Shown piece after piece: positions 1 to 13,300 of a DNA stretch of 64,000 nt. The stretch covers positions 21,158,505 through 21,222,504 of the forward strand of contig NC_056535.1 of NCBI RefSeq assembly GCF_910596095.1, written 5' to 3'. Position numbers and translations under genes: made by a program. Source of the stretch: Thunnus maccoyii. Its lineage: Eukaryota; Chordata; Actinopteri; Scombriformes; Scombridae. The notes below the pieces were generated by a model. That model was not told where the DNA came from and searched no databases. It saw only the letters and a list, made by a program, of their open reading frames with translations. Position 1 is the stretch's first letter. Each line of letters starts with the position of its first letter.

Positions 1-3000
1 GGTGGTTTCTCCTGTTCAGATTCTCCGTCCATTGGAATGGACAGAAAAAAATAACACATAATAAAGTATTTTAATCCATTTTTTTATTGCCAATGATTTA
101 TGAGTACATTTAGAGGAAAAATCCACTATTACAAAATTTTGTTTGTGTTTGGAGCATAATTATAACCAGAGTACCAGGATCAGGTTACATCTATTTGGAT
201 TTTTTACTTCTGCTATTAAAGATTTAACTTTGGTATCACTGACTCCTCATATTTGTGTCAAATAACTCTTTACAAAATCCATTAACTTTATGTTTTTTAG
301 ATAACTTTTATTTCCCCTGAGAACATGTCACATGGAGCAGCTTGAAAAGATATTCAAACATTCTTGAACTAAGATAAAGTTTCATGTTACAGAGTGTCTT
401 CCTTCCTGGAAGACACTCTTTTTGCCTGTCTGGCCGGCTGTTTGTCTGTGACTGAGCCCAGATGTCAGCTGGTATGAAGACATCTGTCCTGCCAGAGGTC
501 TAAAAGCTTTGGAAGCTGTTGATCCCAGAGGATACCACTTGTCTCCTGATGACAGGCTGGATACAAAGTACATCAGGCACCAAGTGACTAAATCTCATTG
601 GCTATAGCCAGAGCAGAGTTTTGGATTTAAGAGAAACAAAACATCATAAGTACAGCTACTTTTGTTGTTAGACAAGGATTTCAATTCATTAAAAGTGCCC
701 GTTTTGTAACAAGATCGATATATTCATTGGTAACTAAATGGTGACTGAAATAAGTAGCTCATTTTGCAGGAATGGCCCAGATCCTAAAAACTTTAAGGAC
801 TTTTTAAAACTGCAGCAATCAGGACAGTAATATACACAAAGTAAATTGACACATATCTAGAGGTCTCCATCACTCATGTCAAATCATACAACTGCTAAAT
901 GACCTATTGTACAGCATGATAGTATCGTGGCTTGGAAAGTATGAAGCTGAGGCAGGTGAGACATTCAAATAAAATAGATTTATTGTCTTTTTTGTCTAGG
1001 AAAGCCTGTAGGCACCAGTCCTCACTTGACTATAAAGTCAAGTCACAAATACAAAAAACAGTAATTATTGTTTTATACATTACTGAGACAAAAAGGCTAT
1101 TAAAAAGGAAAACAGATGACCGCTTCAGACAGAGCGGGGGACTAATTGGCCCTTCTGAAGGACATAAACACACACACCAATGGCTATACACAAACAAAGA
1201 CGAACCACATCAAAAGCATTTCAAGGGGATATCTCCACATGCGATTGCATAGGAATGCTCACACTTCCGAGAAGCGTCCTAAGCGATTAAATGATGAGTG
1301 AATCTTTGAGTGGAGTGTTGCACCACACATTCGTCTGCGGCCACATCCTCTACTGTGGCTTTGACTTTCTGCGTAAACAAGCGATAACGTGACAAGAGAG
1401 AACAAGCAGTGACTGACAGTTGTGTGAAGCATGTGGACCGCAGCAGTAAACTAGATTATGGGAGCAGCTCGTGTGAGCCGTGTGTGTGCTCGTCTACACA
1501 ACCACCGAGGTTATTTATTCAGGTCTAAAGAATGTGACAACAAAACAGTATGTGCCTGACCACCATAAAGTGGTTGAACAATATATCAGAGCCGTCACTC
1601 AATGAACAGAGTCATTCATTAGGAGTGATGTTATTGGTCTTCCTCAAATGAGCCACTTTAGCCCGCAGCTATTCCCTTTGCCCTCAGGACACTTGACTCT
1701 GAAGTGACCTGTATTTGGCACCATGCAGGACCCCAAAAAGGGACAGCTGTGAGCTGTGAGCTGTGTCCAGCTTGAATTATTCCGAGTGTTGCCCCTGGTC
1801 AGGCGGAGTCACTGGCAGGCCCACACCCTTCGTCCAGCAGCCCATTCAGTGACAATGACAGAGTAATATAACTGCCACAGTGTTTACGGACTGATAGCCT
1901 CAAATAGTGGGAGGATCAGGGTGTGGGGGTCCGTTGCATAGCTCTCCACTAGCTAGGGCCCCTAGGTGCCCATTGATGACAGCTATCATTCACACTGCAG
2001 AACAATGCTGGCGGATCTCAATGCGTGGAAGGGTAAAGGGGGTTGTTGATGTCTGCGCTGATATCAAACAGTGTCGCTCAGAGGCTGGCTGGAAGCCAAA
2101 CGAGACTGAGGGACGAGAAGCGATATAGTGATGAGATACAAAGATAGCAGATCAGAAGAGTATTACGTTGTAAAAACTGAGATTGTGGTTAATTAATATT
2201 AACTCAATAAGTATTAGCAACATTTACTTAATACAAATGGCTTCAAGTAGTTTAAACAGTATTAAGTTGGATTCAACATATCTAAATATTTTTATTAATT
2301 TAATTTTGAACAAGTTTGTCTCAAATAATCTAATGAGAAAAATCTAAGACAAAGTAAACTGGTGAATTATACTCATTTGAAGAAAACAAGTCCAGGCTTT
2401 CATATTAAATGGACTGCAGTCGATTTTTCTTCAAGGTAAGACTCACTTCGCCATAGTTGGCAAACAATCGCTAACCAAGTAGTTTTCTAGCAGCTGAATA
2501 TTATTTTAAGTTACCAAACATGGTATGTCAGCGTACTGTAACCGGTGAAAAGTAATGTTGCTGGTGGACTAAAACTACTGCGGTTATAGGCCATAAATTG
2601 AGCAACGACAGTTAAAAGTGAAAGATTAAAAAATGTCTGTTTACTGGGCTTCAAACCACCTTGATTAAATCTGCTTTTACTGGCAATGTATGTCGTGTGT
2701 CATAATAAAGCTGTTCTCTCAATGCTAAATGTTGTGCTTGAGTTTGGATCCCTTCCCTTCTTCAAGCACCTTGGATGAAGTTGTGCCAGATCCCCCACTG
2801 TCCTTCTTGTATTGGAGACATGACATAATTCTCAGGTGTCAAGAGAAGGTTTGTATCATCCAATATTTATGTATTATTTGATATTTCAAAATGAGAACAT
2901 AAATACTAGTATTAAAATGTGGCAACGGGAGGAGAAAAACTGAGTTTCTACTGCACTGTATATTTTCTAAAGCCAAACATGCAGAGAAAAGAAGTCCTTC

Positions 3001-5045
3001 GATCAGATTTGATTATTCATTTTGGAACTGAAAAAAAATATTTTCATCGAATCAAGAAGTTTTACTTGTAAATGTTCTGGTCTCCTCTTGGACTCAGAAA
3101 ATGAAATTCTACACAGCGAGAACAACGTGCATTAAAATCCTACAGCACATATGTTTTTCTTTACTATTTCCTTTTCCTGATAAACTGAGCATCCATTTCA
3201 ACACCTTTGACATTTCCTCTTGCACCCTCCCTGTCTTGTGTCACTAATAGTAACACAGTGACACAAACTCACACATGTTGGTCTATTTTACAAATACATC
3301 TTACATCTAATGGGGTGAGTCTGAGTGATTCCTTTGTCTTCAGAATGGAAAAATCTCTTGAAACCAAATGCAATAAAATAGTGTATTAATTCTCGTCAAG
3401 AGCTCAGAATAATGTTACAAAATGATTTGTATTCTTCCATAATGACATTAGAGTTTGCAGAATATGTCAGGATTATAGGTTTAAGGTTGAACTTTGGTCT
3501 TATTTTTCATTATTTATGATGATCTTTGTCATATCTTCACATTGTTTGAAAAGTTAAGGGTGAGAGGCATCATATCCCAATGTGTGCACTAGCCCTCGCT
3601 TCACCTCTCTATACCATGATACATCATTATGTGTCAGAGAAATATGCCACTGCACTGCAGGGCTGCTCTGTATTGTCAAAGCTCTGATCAGAGTGACGGA
3701 TGAGCTCCTACTGTGGAGATCATGGACAGCAGGCATGTATTTGCTGATATTGTACACAACACACATACTGTATATATCATTCAGGCATTCAGCCATAAAA
3801 CCCAATCAGACCGTGGGTGCTTATAGAGAGTCAACATGTAACTGTGTTTATATGTTAAATTTTATGTAAATCTATGATCTGAATTTTGCTTGAACGTTGA
3901 TTAGCAAACATCATGGTCAGCAGATGGCTTCAATCTTCTCAAAGACCTCCACTAGACCAATCAGGACCAGCCAGAATAAGGCACCCAAAGGCCTTAAGCT
4001 GAGCTTGGCAGCACCTCAGTGGGCATGTGTGTTCGTGGATCCTCTGTCCTAATGATTAAGTCTTTCATTCAAGCATGAAGTAATCAGAAGTAAGCCAGCT
4101 CAGCTTAGCAACCACAGAGAGCTCTGATCATATAGAAGGGCTGTCAGTGCTGGATTTCTCAAGGCTTGATCATGAGTGCTATAATAACCAAAGAGGAAAT
4201 GAATGTATAGTATGCTAAAAAGGTGTCATAAAGCTACATCTGCTGCATCAGAGAACTCTTGAGAAAATCATGTGTTGAAGAAAAAAGTGGCATGTTAGCG
4301 AGGTGCTGCTGTTTGAACTTGACTGATGCAAAACAGGCTATTTTGAGCAAAAGATGGACGATTCTGGTAAAAAAGTTGACACTAAGAGGAATTTCCTGTC
4401 GTGTGGTGTTATCAGAAAAACAACAGAATCCTCCACTGTTTTACTTCAACAGCTCAAATTCAACAATGGAGTTGCTGATAAAATACTTGGCCTGCTGGTA
4501 AAGAAGCCAACTACTGATGTGAGGAGATTCCTGTTCATTTCTAGAGAAAGATGATCACTCGCATAAGAGTTCAATGGGGAGCCTTGGAGAGCTGACTGAA
4601 ATGGATCAGAATTATTGGCTACAGCAAAGAGCCAAAAAGGTGTTTTTAATCAAATGGCAAGCCGCTATCAGTTTCAATCAGTTAAAATGTCTCAGAAGAG
4701 TTTTTATGATTCCTACTTTTACTGTAGCTATTTCTTAAACTTCTTACCACAGACACTTGCATGGTTAAAATGCGGAAAGTAGCTTCATATAACTGTGCAG
4801 CGTGGCTTTAATTTGTGGAAATTGAATGCAGTCACATCATTCCCTTATTAAAAACAGAAGCTTGAAAGTTTGATTCTTACACTTGAAAAATGGCTTGAGA
4901 GTGGCAGATAGAAAACCCAGGACGAATAAAGGGGGAAACTAAGAAATCGAGCAGAGTGTAAAAGGAGAAACTTACACAGAGGTATAAAGAGGAGAGGAAA
5001 GAGTAGATACTGAACGTGAAACACTGCAAAGATGTTTCTACTCAC
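1..5045. other. megf6 intron 4 (5' part)
   Basis: Five kilobases of AT-rich sequence downstream of megf6 exon 4 in the direction of transcription. I searched the minus strand for another cysteine-rich EGF exon with flanking splice sites and saw none, so the next exon lies outside the window. Open frames here are short, lack splice context and resemble no protein I know. No clear transposon ends were recognised. Confidence 0.6.
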
Positions 5046-8000
5046 CATACTGGCAGCTGGGCCCGTTGAACCCTGCAGGACAGTCACAGAGCTGGGTGGA
5101 TCCCTCTCGACAGTGGCCCCCATTGAAGCACACACCGTAGCTACATACCGCTGCATGTGTACATGCGGACAGGCAGGGTAGTAAGAGAAGAAAAAAAAAA
5201 AAAGGTGAGTGCAGCAGAGACACCTGGCCGTTGTCATGTCAACATCTGCAGTTTCAAACACTGACCTCTTTCTATCTGAGCCTTATCATCAGTCTGCTAC
5301 CTCCTGACTAAAGAGGAACCTCGATTCTCCTCCATTCACACAAAGCAATGTAAGAGGAATCCAACACTTGGCTCTCTTTGTGTAGAGGAGCAGGCTTTGG
5401 GCCAAGGGAAAGAAATATCTAATCTTCATTTACACAGAATCAGTTATAGAGTTATAACTGTAAAACATGAGTGGCAGCAATAGCTTGTAGTGGCCTCACA
5501 ACGTTTGAAAATGTTACCTGAGAAAGATCTAGATTGATTAATTGAACTTTTGGTATCATTGTTACAAATAGTGATCATACAGATGTGCCTAAAGTGTCAT
5601 GGGGGTAAAATCAGAGAGCCACAGGGCAAGTGTGGCTCATCCATCTCTTGGAGCCAGCGGCCCTGTGGCCATAAATCCCTGTAAGTCAAACTGCTCTCAC
5701 TCGTTAAGATGTGAAATTCGAAGAATCCAGGATGTATTAACAGTGAGAGCCACCAGGTAGCTCAGAACATGCGAATCCACCTCAGAGGTGTACCATCGCA
5801 TTCCATACACTCACACAACACTCACATTAATCATGACAGGCCTTCACCTAAAGCTGTGTGCGTGTGTGTGTGTGTGCAGGTACAGCATATGTGCGCTGAA
5901 ATCTGCCAGCCTATATTCTTATCTGATGTGTGTTGAGTAAGACACAGCTGTTTAAACCAGGCCTGTTGTTTGCACTCTCCTGAGCAGAGTACAGTGCTTA
6001 GTGATGACAGGTACAGAGGATTGATGTCTATCATTGCTCTTCCCGACTGGCAACATGTGGACACCGAGTGAAAAAAAAAAAAAACACAGTCCAGCTAATC
6101 ACAAGAGGAATTTAAACGGCAATCCTTCCTCGGATGATTGCAAAGAAGTCAGTCAACTAGAAAGCCAGTTTAACATCATCTTCGTCTAACATCTTCTGCC
6201 AGATATGCATTTTTCTGCCCATCTAATCCAACCAGAGATGGCATGACCAATCATCACACCAGGCACTGCTGGTTCTGATGCCATTTATTGGCCTTATATG
6301 GTCATAGTAATGATATCAATGTGCCCAGGACTGCTCAACATCAGTGTGACCTCTGTTTGCCCTCATACTCAGAAATGAATGGGGGCAGCTGTAAAAATGT
6401 ATTTCATCTAGTGCTGAAACATTTGGTTGATCATTTATTTAATAAACTGACAAAAATGATTAGGTGATTAAATGCTGATGTCATTTATCAAGAAAAAACA
6501 CAAAACATTCACTTTCAGCTTCTCAAATGTGATGATTTTCTGTTTTTCTCTGTTTTATATTACCGTAAACTGAATATCTTTGAATTTTGGACTATTGCTT
6601 TGACATCACTTTGGGCACAGGGAAGTTCCATTTTCTGACATTTCATAGACAAAACAATAAATCAAAAGAAATTAATGATTGATTATTGGATAATAGAAAC
6701 AATTTTAAGTTTCCCTAATTACACCCAGACATCTATTTCTCTGCAGATGATTTAGAGACAACGGTGCAATTGTTCTGCAAAGGGAAATGAAAAAATGAAA
6801 AAGCGCTTAAGGGTGTGAAAACATAAGCTCGCTAAAGTATATCTACAATCAGGCTTTTAACTGTATCATATCAACCACAGGGAATAACATAACATCTCCA
6901 GGCAGAGGAGATGGGCATGAAGAAGTGGTCTCTAATAATCACAGACGAGCCAGAGTAATTTCATCCATGTCTCTCAGCAGCTTTAGAGCACTCCTTGGAG
7001 ACCGGCACTCAGCCTAAACATCCGCTTGTCATCTGGTCCCATATTCAGACACCTGCTCAACAGTTGGACCATCCAGGGAGTCTATAACAAATACCCCACA
7101 CATACACACACACCCACACACATACAATACACACAACCCAAAACAGACGTCATGAATATCTCTCTCTTGCCGTCTCCCACACATAACGTAAAATATCCCG
7201 GCAGTAAACATCAGAGGTTTATTAAACAGATGCACATTGTCAAATATATCCATGTCCTTGTGCTCGTAGCTAATAATCCAACATTTTGCTCAATTTCTGA
7301 AGCCGGTGAAATCCTACTCCGACAGGAAGACCATCTCACCACTGCTAATCTTCCCGAGATAACTTCCAGTTGCTCAAGACAGCGTGGCTACAGAAGCTAT
7401 GATACACTGTAGTACTTGACATACAGTAACATAACTATCCCCACCTCTGTGATTATCTAATGTAGTGGAATTTTTGTGTGGTGAAAGCAACAGATGATAG
7501 ACGAGCAGAAAAAAAAAAAAATCCTTTACTGAGTGGTCAGATTTAACGGCACAGTTTAAACTAGATCCAAATTCTTTAGGACAATGATATTACCACCAGC
7601 TGTGAGAGATCAAATTAATGAAACATTCCTGAATTGTGGTGAAAAAGCTTTAGATTAATTAAATCACCAGCAACAAAGTGAAAGGTCAGATGTCTCTCAG
7701 AGTCACTTCAGGGTAGTATGAGTAAGCGACAAACACGGGGAATGTACATTCCGCCTTCCGAGATGTGAGACACACAGGATTGTTGGCAGCTAACCAGGGC
7801 ATTTTTGGGCCGCCCCCATCCTGAGCCCCTTACGCTGCTTAATCTTCCCTGGAATAATTCCTTAATGTGGCATGCAGCGTAGCATAAAACTCACTCTCAT
7901 CTGTCGCAGTGAATGCCTGCACTCTATTACAAAGACACCTTCTCTGAGAGGATTAGCAGCTTCTACAAAAAGAAGAAACAGACAGAGCAGGGGTCAGCGA

Positions 8001-10322
8001 CTCGCGCCGAGAAACTGAAAACCAACGAGCAAGTGTCACCCTTACAGCTTCTGAAGGGGATGTCCACATCAACACAGAGGCCGCCCTGTGTTTGTTTAGG
8101 CTCTGTCGATCTGTTTAACCCCTAGAGCGAGACCCAGAGGGAGACCACATTTAGGGCAATTCACAGACACAAAGGCCTACGCACAGGGCTCCGTTTGGTG
8201 CCATAATTGGTACGCGCGGAGCCTAGCACTGTATTTTGAAGCAGCAAATCATGTTTTGCTACACAGAGGAATGTGTCATTTCAAAGAGTTCTTGTGAAAA
8301 CCAGGGCCAACTATATCAGATGATCTCTGACAGGTTTTTTTGAAAGACTTTAAATACTATTTGAGCTTGACACAAGGTTGGTTTGACAAAGTAGGCATAA
8401 TAACGCGTTGCAAATTTTTTCTTTGTGCGCAAGACCCTGCAATTAGAATATCTGGAGCATTTGCTGTCGCCCTACATGTATGTCTACGTTTATATTACAC
8501 CTGTTCCTGTGAGTAAAATATACTGTCATCCTTTCTTCCAAATATGTGGAATAATAATATTGACATATGAGTATTTTGACATTGAGTAACATCACAAAGA
8601 GAAAACATTAAAAATAAAAACACCTATCCACTACCTGATACACATTCTCAATTTCCCACTCTAATGTTCAAGAGATAAGGATTAGACAACATGCATGTCA
8701 CTCAGACCACACAGGAAATTTACAGTGGCACTATACTGCAAGCAAAACTGAACGGGGCACAAGACAAGTTAAACATACTGTGAGTTTAATGCAGCCTCAT
8801 TCATTGCTTGCAGCTGAAAACCAATGTAATGGGACGGAGCACATTTTTACCGTGTGCCTATCATAAATACCAATAACCGTTACTAACCGCATACTGTACC
8901 TAAACTTTGATATCTTCACCTTAAAGTTATACTATGCAGGATTTGCTGGTAGCTGTTTGTAAACACACCATTCAAAGTTGGCCCCTCCTCCCCAGCTCAA
9001 CGACACCAGGGGGAAACGAAAGCATGAGCAAGAGAGAGCTCAGCGGTGGTCGAACAAGCTAGAGAGACAGGGAGCAGCATTACCGAGAACAAAGTAGGGC
9101 TGTGCGATATGACAATATATATCGTGTGATGAGAAAAAAATGTCTATCGTTTCATATTTCGCTGTATCGTTTACATCGTTGTGACGCAAATCACACTCTT
9201 TGCAGCAGTATTTTTGTCATTTAGAGTCTGTCCATCTTTTTTACGCAGATTACATTGATAAATTACTCTTCTTGGCTTTTTACTCGCAAAGGTTTTACAT
9301 AACGTAACATAACAAATTTAGTTGTCGTCAACTCTCCACCACTGTCTGTCTCTGCTGCGCTGCACACACACGGAGGGCTCAGCCCCTCAGCGCTGAGAAA
9401 GAGCAGAGAAGCAGCCAGACGGCGACTATAAATGACAGCAAAACGCAGTAGAGACTGTCTTTATTTGTGTTATTTACTAAATTTATGTGCACTCTTTTAA
9501 TCTCAGCTCAGTGTGAGAGTCTCTGCTACGTTTTGTCGTCATTTATGGTCACACTACTCTCCTCTGCTCTCTTAGCCTGTACTCAGACCAAACCAGACGG
9601 TCCAGCATACATCCGCAGTGTTGAGCGGAGGTGTGTGGGATTTGTGCTTTAGAACTGTGAAACAATCAGAAAATAAAGTTTTATTGAGCTGATTCACTGG
9701 CGTCCTCTCTGCCAGCGCTTGATTCACTCTCTAGCTCACTTGACCACAGCTGCTCTCTCTCTCTCTCTCTCTGGTGCTCTCAACTCTCTCTCTCTCTTTT
9801 TCTCTCGTCTTTTTTAAAGTAGTCGGGAAGCAGACAGAAAAGTCTAACTTAACTTTTAATTGTTATCAAACGAAGAGAAATGTCCTCCCCTCGTTCTAGT
9901 AACATCTTTGTACTCCCTCATAGCAGAGTTTACAGCTCTGATCAGTCTGATCTCCGTCACCCCTCTGAATCACCTGCATGCTATGTAAAAGCACACACGT
10001 AGGCAGCTTTATGCCAGTGGGGGGAGACGGAGGGGACGGACCAACTATTTATTCATTGAATTAAAATGTGCTATATTGGGATAGGTTTCGTTATTAGGAT
10101 ATGAAATGACCTATAACGGGATATGAGATTTTGGTCATATCGCCCAGCCCTAGAACAAAGCAGTGAATCAGATAAATAAATCATTATTTTCTGATTGTTT
10201 CATAAATAAAGACGCCCACACCTCTGCTCAACCCTGCAGGAAGATGCCTCATTGACAGATTTGGTGTGAATGCAGCTGAAGCGTACGCTTCATCCTGTCC
10301 ACTGTGGCCTCTCTGCTCTGCA

Positions 10323-10377
<55 letters not shown>

Positions 10378-13300
10378 AGCTCAGCCCTGCCCTCGGTCAA
10401 ACAGATACAGAGACCTGTTCAGTTTATACATCCATGACAAAGAGGGAGAGCAGAGGAGAGAGACGGAGACAGCGATGTAACCTGGTCGCTACGCTACGCC
10501 ACTGACCAAAGGTTGATGCCAAGAAACAACATGAACACAGCAAAATAATAAGAAAATAAGAAAATACAGACAAAGGGGAAGGGTCTCTGTAGATACATAC
10601 ATCACCACACATTTCTAGTGGGTCATAAGTGATGACTGAGAAGGATTATTTTTGTATGAGTCTATACATTGTTTTTTAAGGGAAATCCTGCATAGTATGT
10701 CTTTAACCAGTTTAAAAATGTGATTCTGGTTATGTCTCCTTGGCAGTGGCTGTACATGCCTGCCATTTGACATCCAGCTCTGGCATGGATGCCACGATAA
10801 GAAGAGGAAAAGACCAATATCTACTCCTAGCAAAGTATTTAACTGCAACTGCAAATGAAAACACACTAATTTGAGCAACAAGCATCAGTTTGTACTTTGA
10901 ACAAACTTTCCAGCCAGACTAATTTCCGCACAGCCTCATTCACAGTCTTGCAATACACCCACATCTGTAGCTGGCCAGCAATGTCATGAGATTACTTTGG
11001 GTCCGTGTCTACTTCTTGCCTAATGTCACTGAGTCATGCATGCTTGTCAAACTCATACCAGAATAAGTATAATTCTACAAAGATGCAAGTTCTAGCAAGG
11101 ACGTCATCAAGTTGTTGTGAGAATACTGCTCACAACGGGGCGACAAGCAATGTGTATATCTGCATGTAACTCATTAGATCAAAAGGTATATCTCAGAGTA
11201 ATCTGAGGCGGTATTTTGATGGACCAAATAATCAAATTTACACCACTGTTTAGGCGTATAATTCACCGTATTATGTCTTAGTTGGCTGATTTCTGTCTTT
11301 TCCTCTGTATGAGTCTGGGTCTGTTTCTATTTGTGTTCAGCTATGCACGATATGGACCCATGACCGCTGACATAGTTGTTGCTGTGTTCCATAACACACA
11401 CACACACACATAAAGACCACCCATGGATAGACAGAGGACCATTTCCTGTATTCTGGCTACTGAGCCTATTTCACATGTAGCTACCTTCCCCAGCCTGGTC
11501 CCACCACAAAAGGGGGCCAGTTCCTATTCAGCAGTTAACGAGGACGACAAACTGGAGGAGCCATTGTCCCTGCTCCTCAGCCCCTGTCACAAAGCTTATT
11601 GTTGCCGTCAATCAACATAACTGCTTGCTTCCACTCCCGACTGACCGCGTCCATCCTGACCGGGCCCGTGGCTGTGGGCTGAGGTAAAAAGGTTTAACTC
11701 ATTGACTGAGTGGTCCTCAAAACATTTAAGCGGAAGAAGTCGCCACCACAAAGTCAAGAGGCTCTTCATTTTCAGGAGAACCAGATAGTCATTGAGCCAA
11801 TTGGAGTCTTTTCAAAATACACAAAAGCCACCTCAGTTGCAACCTGGGGGTTTTTTCTGACACTACATTCTGCCTCCAAAACTTTACCTGAATTAGATGA
11901 ACTGTAAAAACTCTGAATAGACGTAGCTCTAAGATCTTAAATAGAACATTAGAGCTGCAATGATTCATCAATTAAAAGATTAGTTGATCAACAGAATATT
12001 AATCAGCAACTATTTTGATAATTGAAGAATGGTTTTTTAAGTCATTTTAAGCAAAAATTCCAACCATTCTCTGATTCCAACTTCATCAATGTGAGGATTT
12101 ACTGCTTTTCTCTGTTAGTTGCAGCAGAGCACACCTACACAGTGAAAGACCTGCCTTTAAAACGGCCTTCAGTTTGACTCTTCACATTGAGCATTCTTTG
12201 TTATACTGGAAAATATCAGAACTTGGAAAACAAAAACTGAAAATCTCAAATATTCATCAAACTTTCAAGAACTCTGAATTCATGCTATTGTGTCAATGGA
12301 AAACTCATAAAGTTTCATAATTAGATGATAATAGCTTGAAACAGAAAGATATGGAAAAAAAAAGAGGGAGGGTGTCAAAATAATGGAATAAAATGTGAAA
12401 ATAACCAGATGTTTGCTGTGCTGTGGTATATTCTTTCTCCAGATATATGACTAATTATGCAAAGCAAAGAATGCTGGAGAGCACAACAACTGAGGCTGTG
12501 AATTCCCATACTTGTGAGAAGAAGTCAACATTTGGACAACTACAGTACAATGGAACAGAGAAGGAGAAGAAACACAGGTGAACTAATGACAGGGCCGAGG
12601 GCTCGATCAACAAACTACTCAACTTCCAAGTCACTGTGTGCTGTATCTACAACATGATTATACCCTCAATTCCGCTTGACTGCCTCACAATAACCACAGG
12701 TCATTAGCCTAATTACCTTACACTGACATTTTATTAGGGAACACACAGGAAGAGAGAAAGGAGGAAGGAGAGGAACAACATGAAACAGAAAGAAACCTCA
12801 AAAGTGCCAGACACTAAATCACTATCTCAACACAAAGCATTCCTATCTTTCCCTGTTTTTGGGGGTTTTCAGAGGATTTGCTAAAGCTGTGCATTTTACA
12901 AAGCAGATTTTTCCTTTTGGATGTTGTAGGTGCTGTTGAAAACAGCCCCACAGATTACATTGTGCTGACTGAGGTACAGTACAGATAGCGCATAGCAAAG
13001 TGCACAGGAGTGGGAGAGGGAGGATTGTGGTGTGAGCTTCCTTTTATCCTGGTTCAATGGCTCAGAGAAAAGGGTGATTAGTTTGTCCCATCTCAAAGTG
13101 CTGCCACGTCTTTGGTTACAGAGATAAAAGCCCTGCCTCACGTCAGAAAGAGCAGCCATTGTCACGCGAAAAAAGAAACAAAACCTCCGTCGACTTAAGT
13201 GAGGGGACGACACCGGGCAGTCCTGAGGAATGTCTCTTTAAGACATTTGTTTATGAGTGTTTTAAAACAAACCAGACCATTGAAGAGAAGACAGTGTAAT

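Larger units (their letters stand above)
8921..10706. mobile_element. TTAA-flanked non-autonomous DNA transposon, split by a hAT insertion
   Basis: The left end reads TTAAAG then TTATACTATGCAGGATTT. The right end, read on the opposite strand, is TTAAAG then ACATACTATGCAGGATTT. These are inverted terminal repeats of about 24 bases differing at two positions, both beginning with TTAA. The TTAA ends suggest a piggyBac- or Kolobok-like element; this is inferred from the ends only. There is no transposase frame. A 1,058-base hAT element (9095-10152) plus its 8-base duplication interrupts it, so the original element was about 720 bases. It also contains a (GT)n tract at 10323-10376. Confidence 0.75.

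Noticed and set aside
1-5045. Search for further megf6 EGF exons
   Set aside because: No cysteine-spaced EGF frame flanked by phase-1 splice sites was found, so none is reported.
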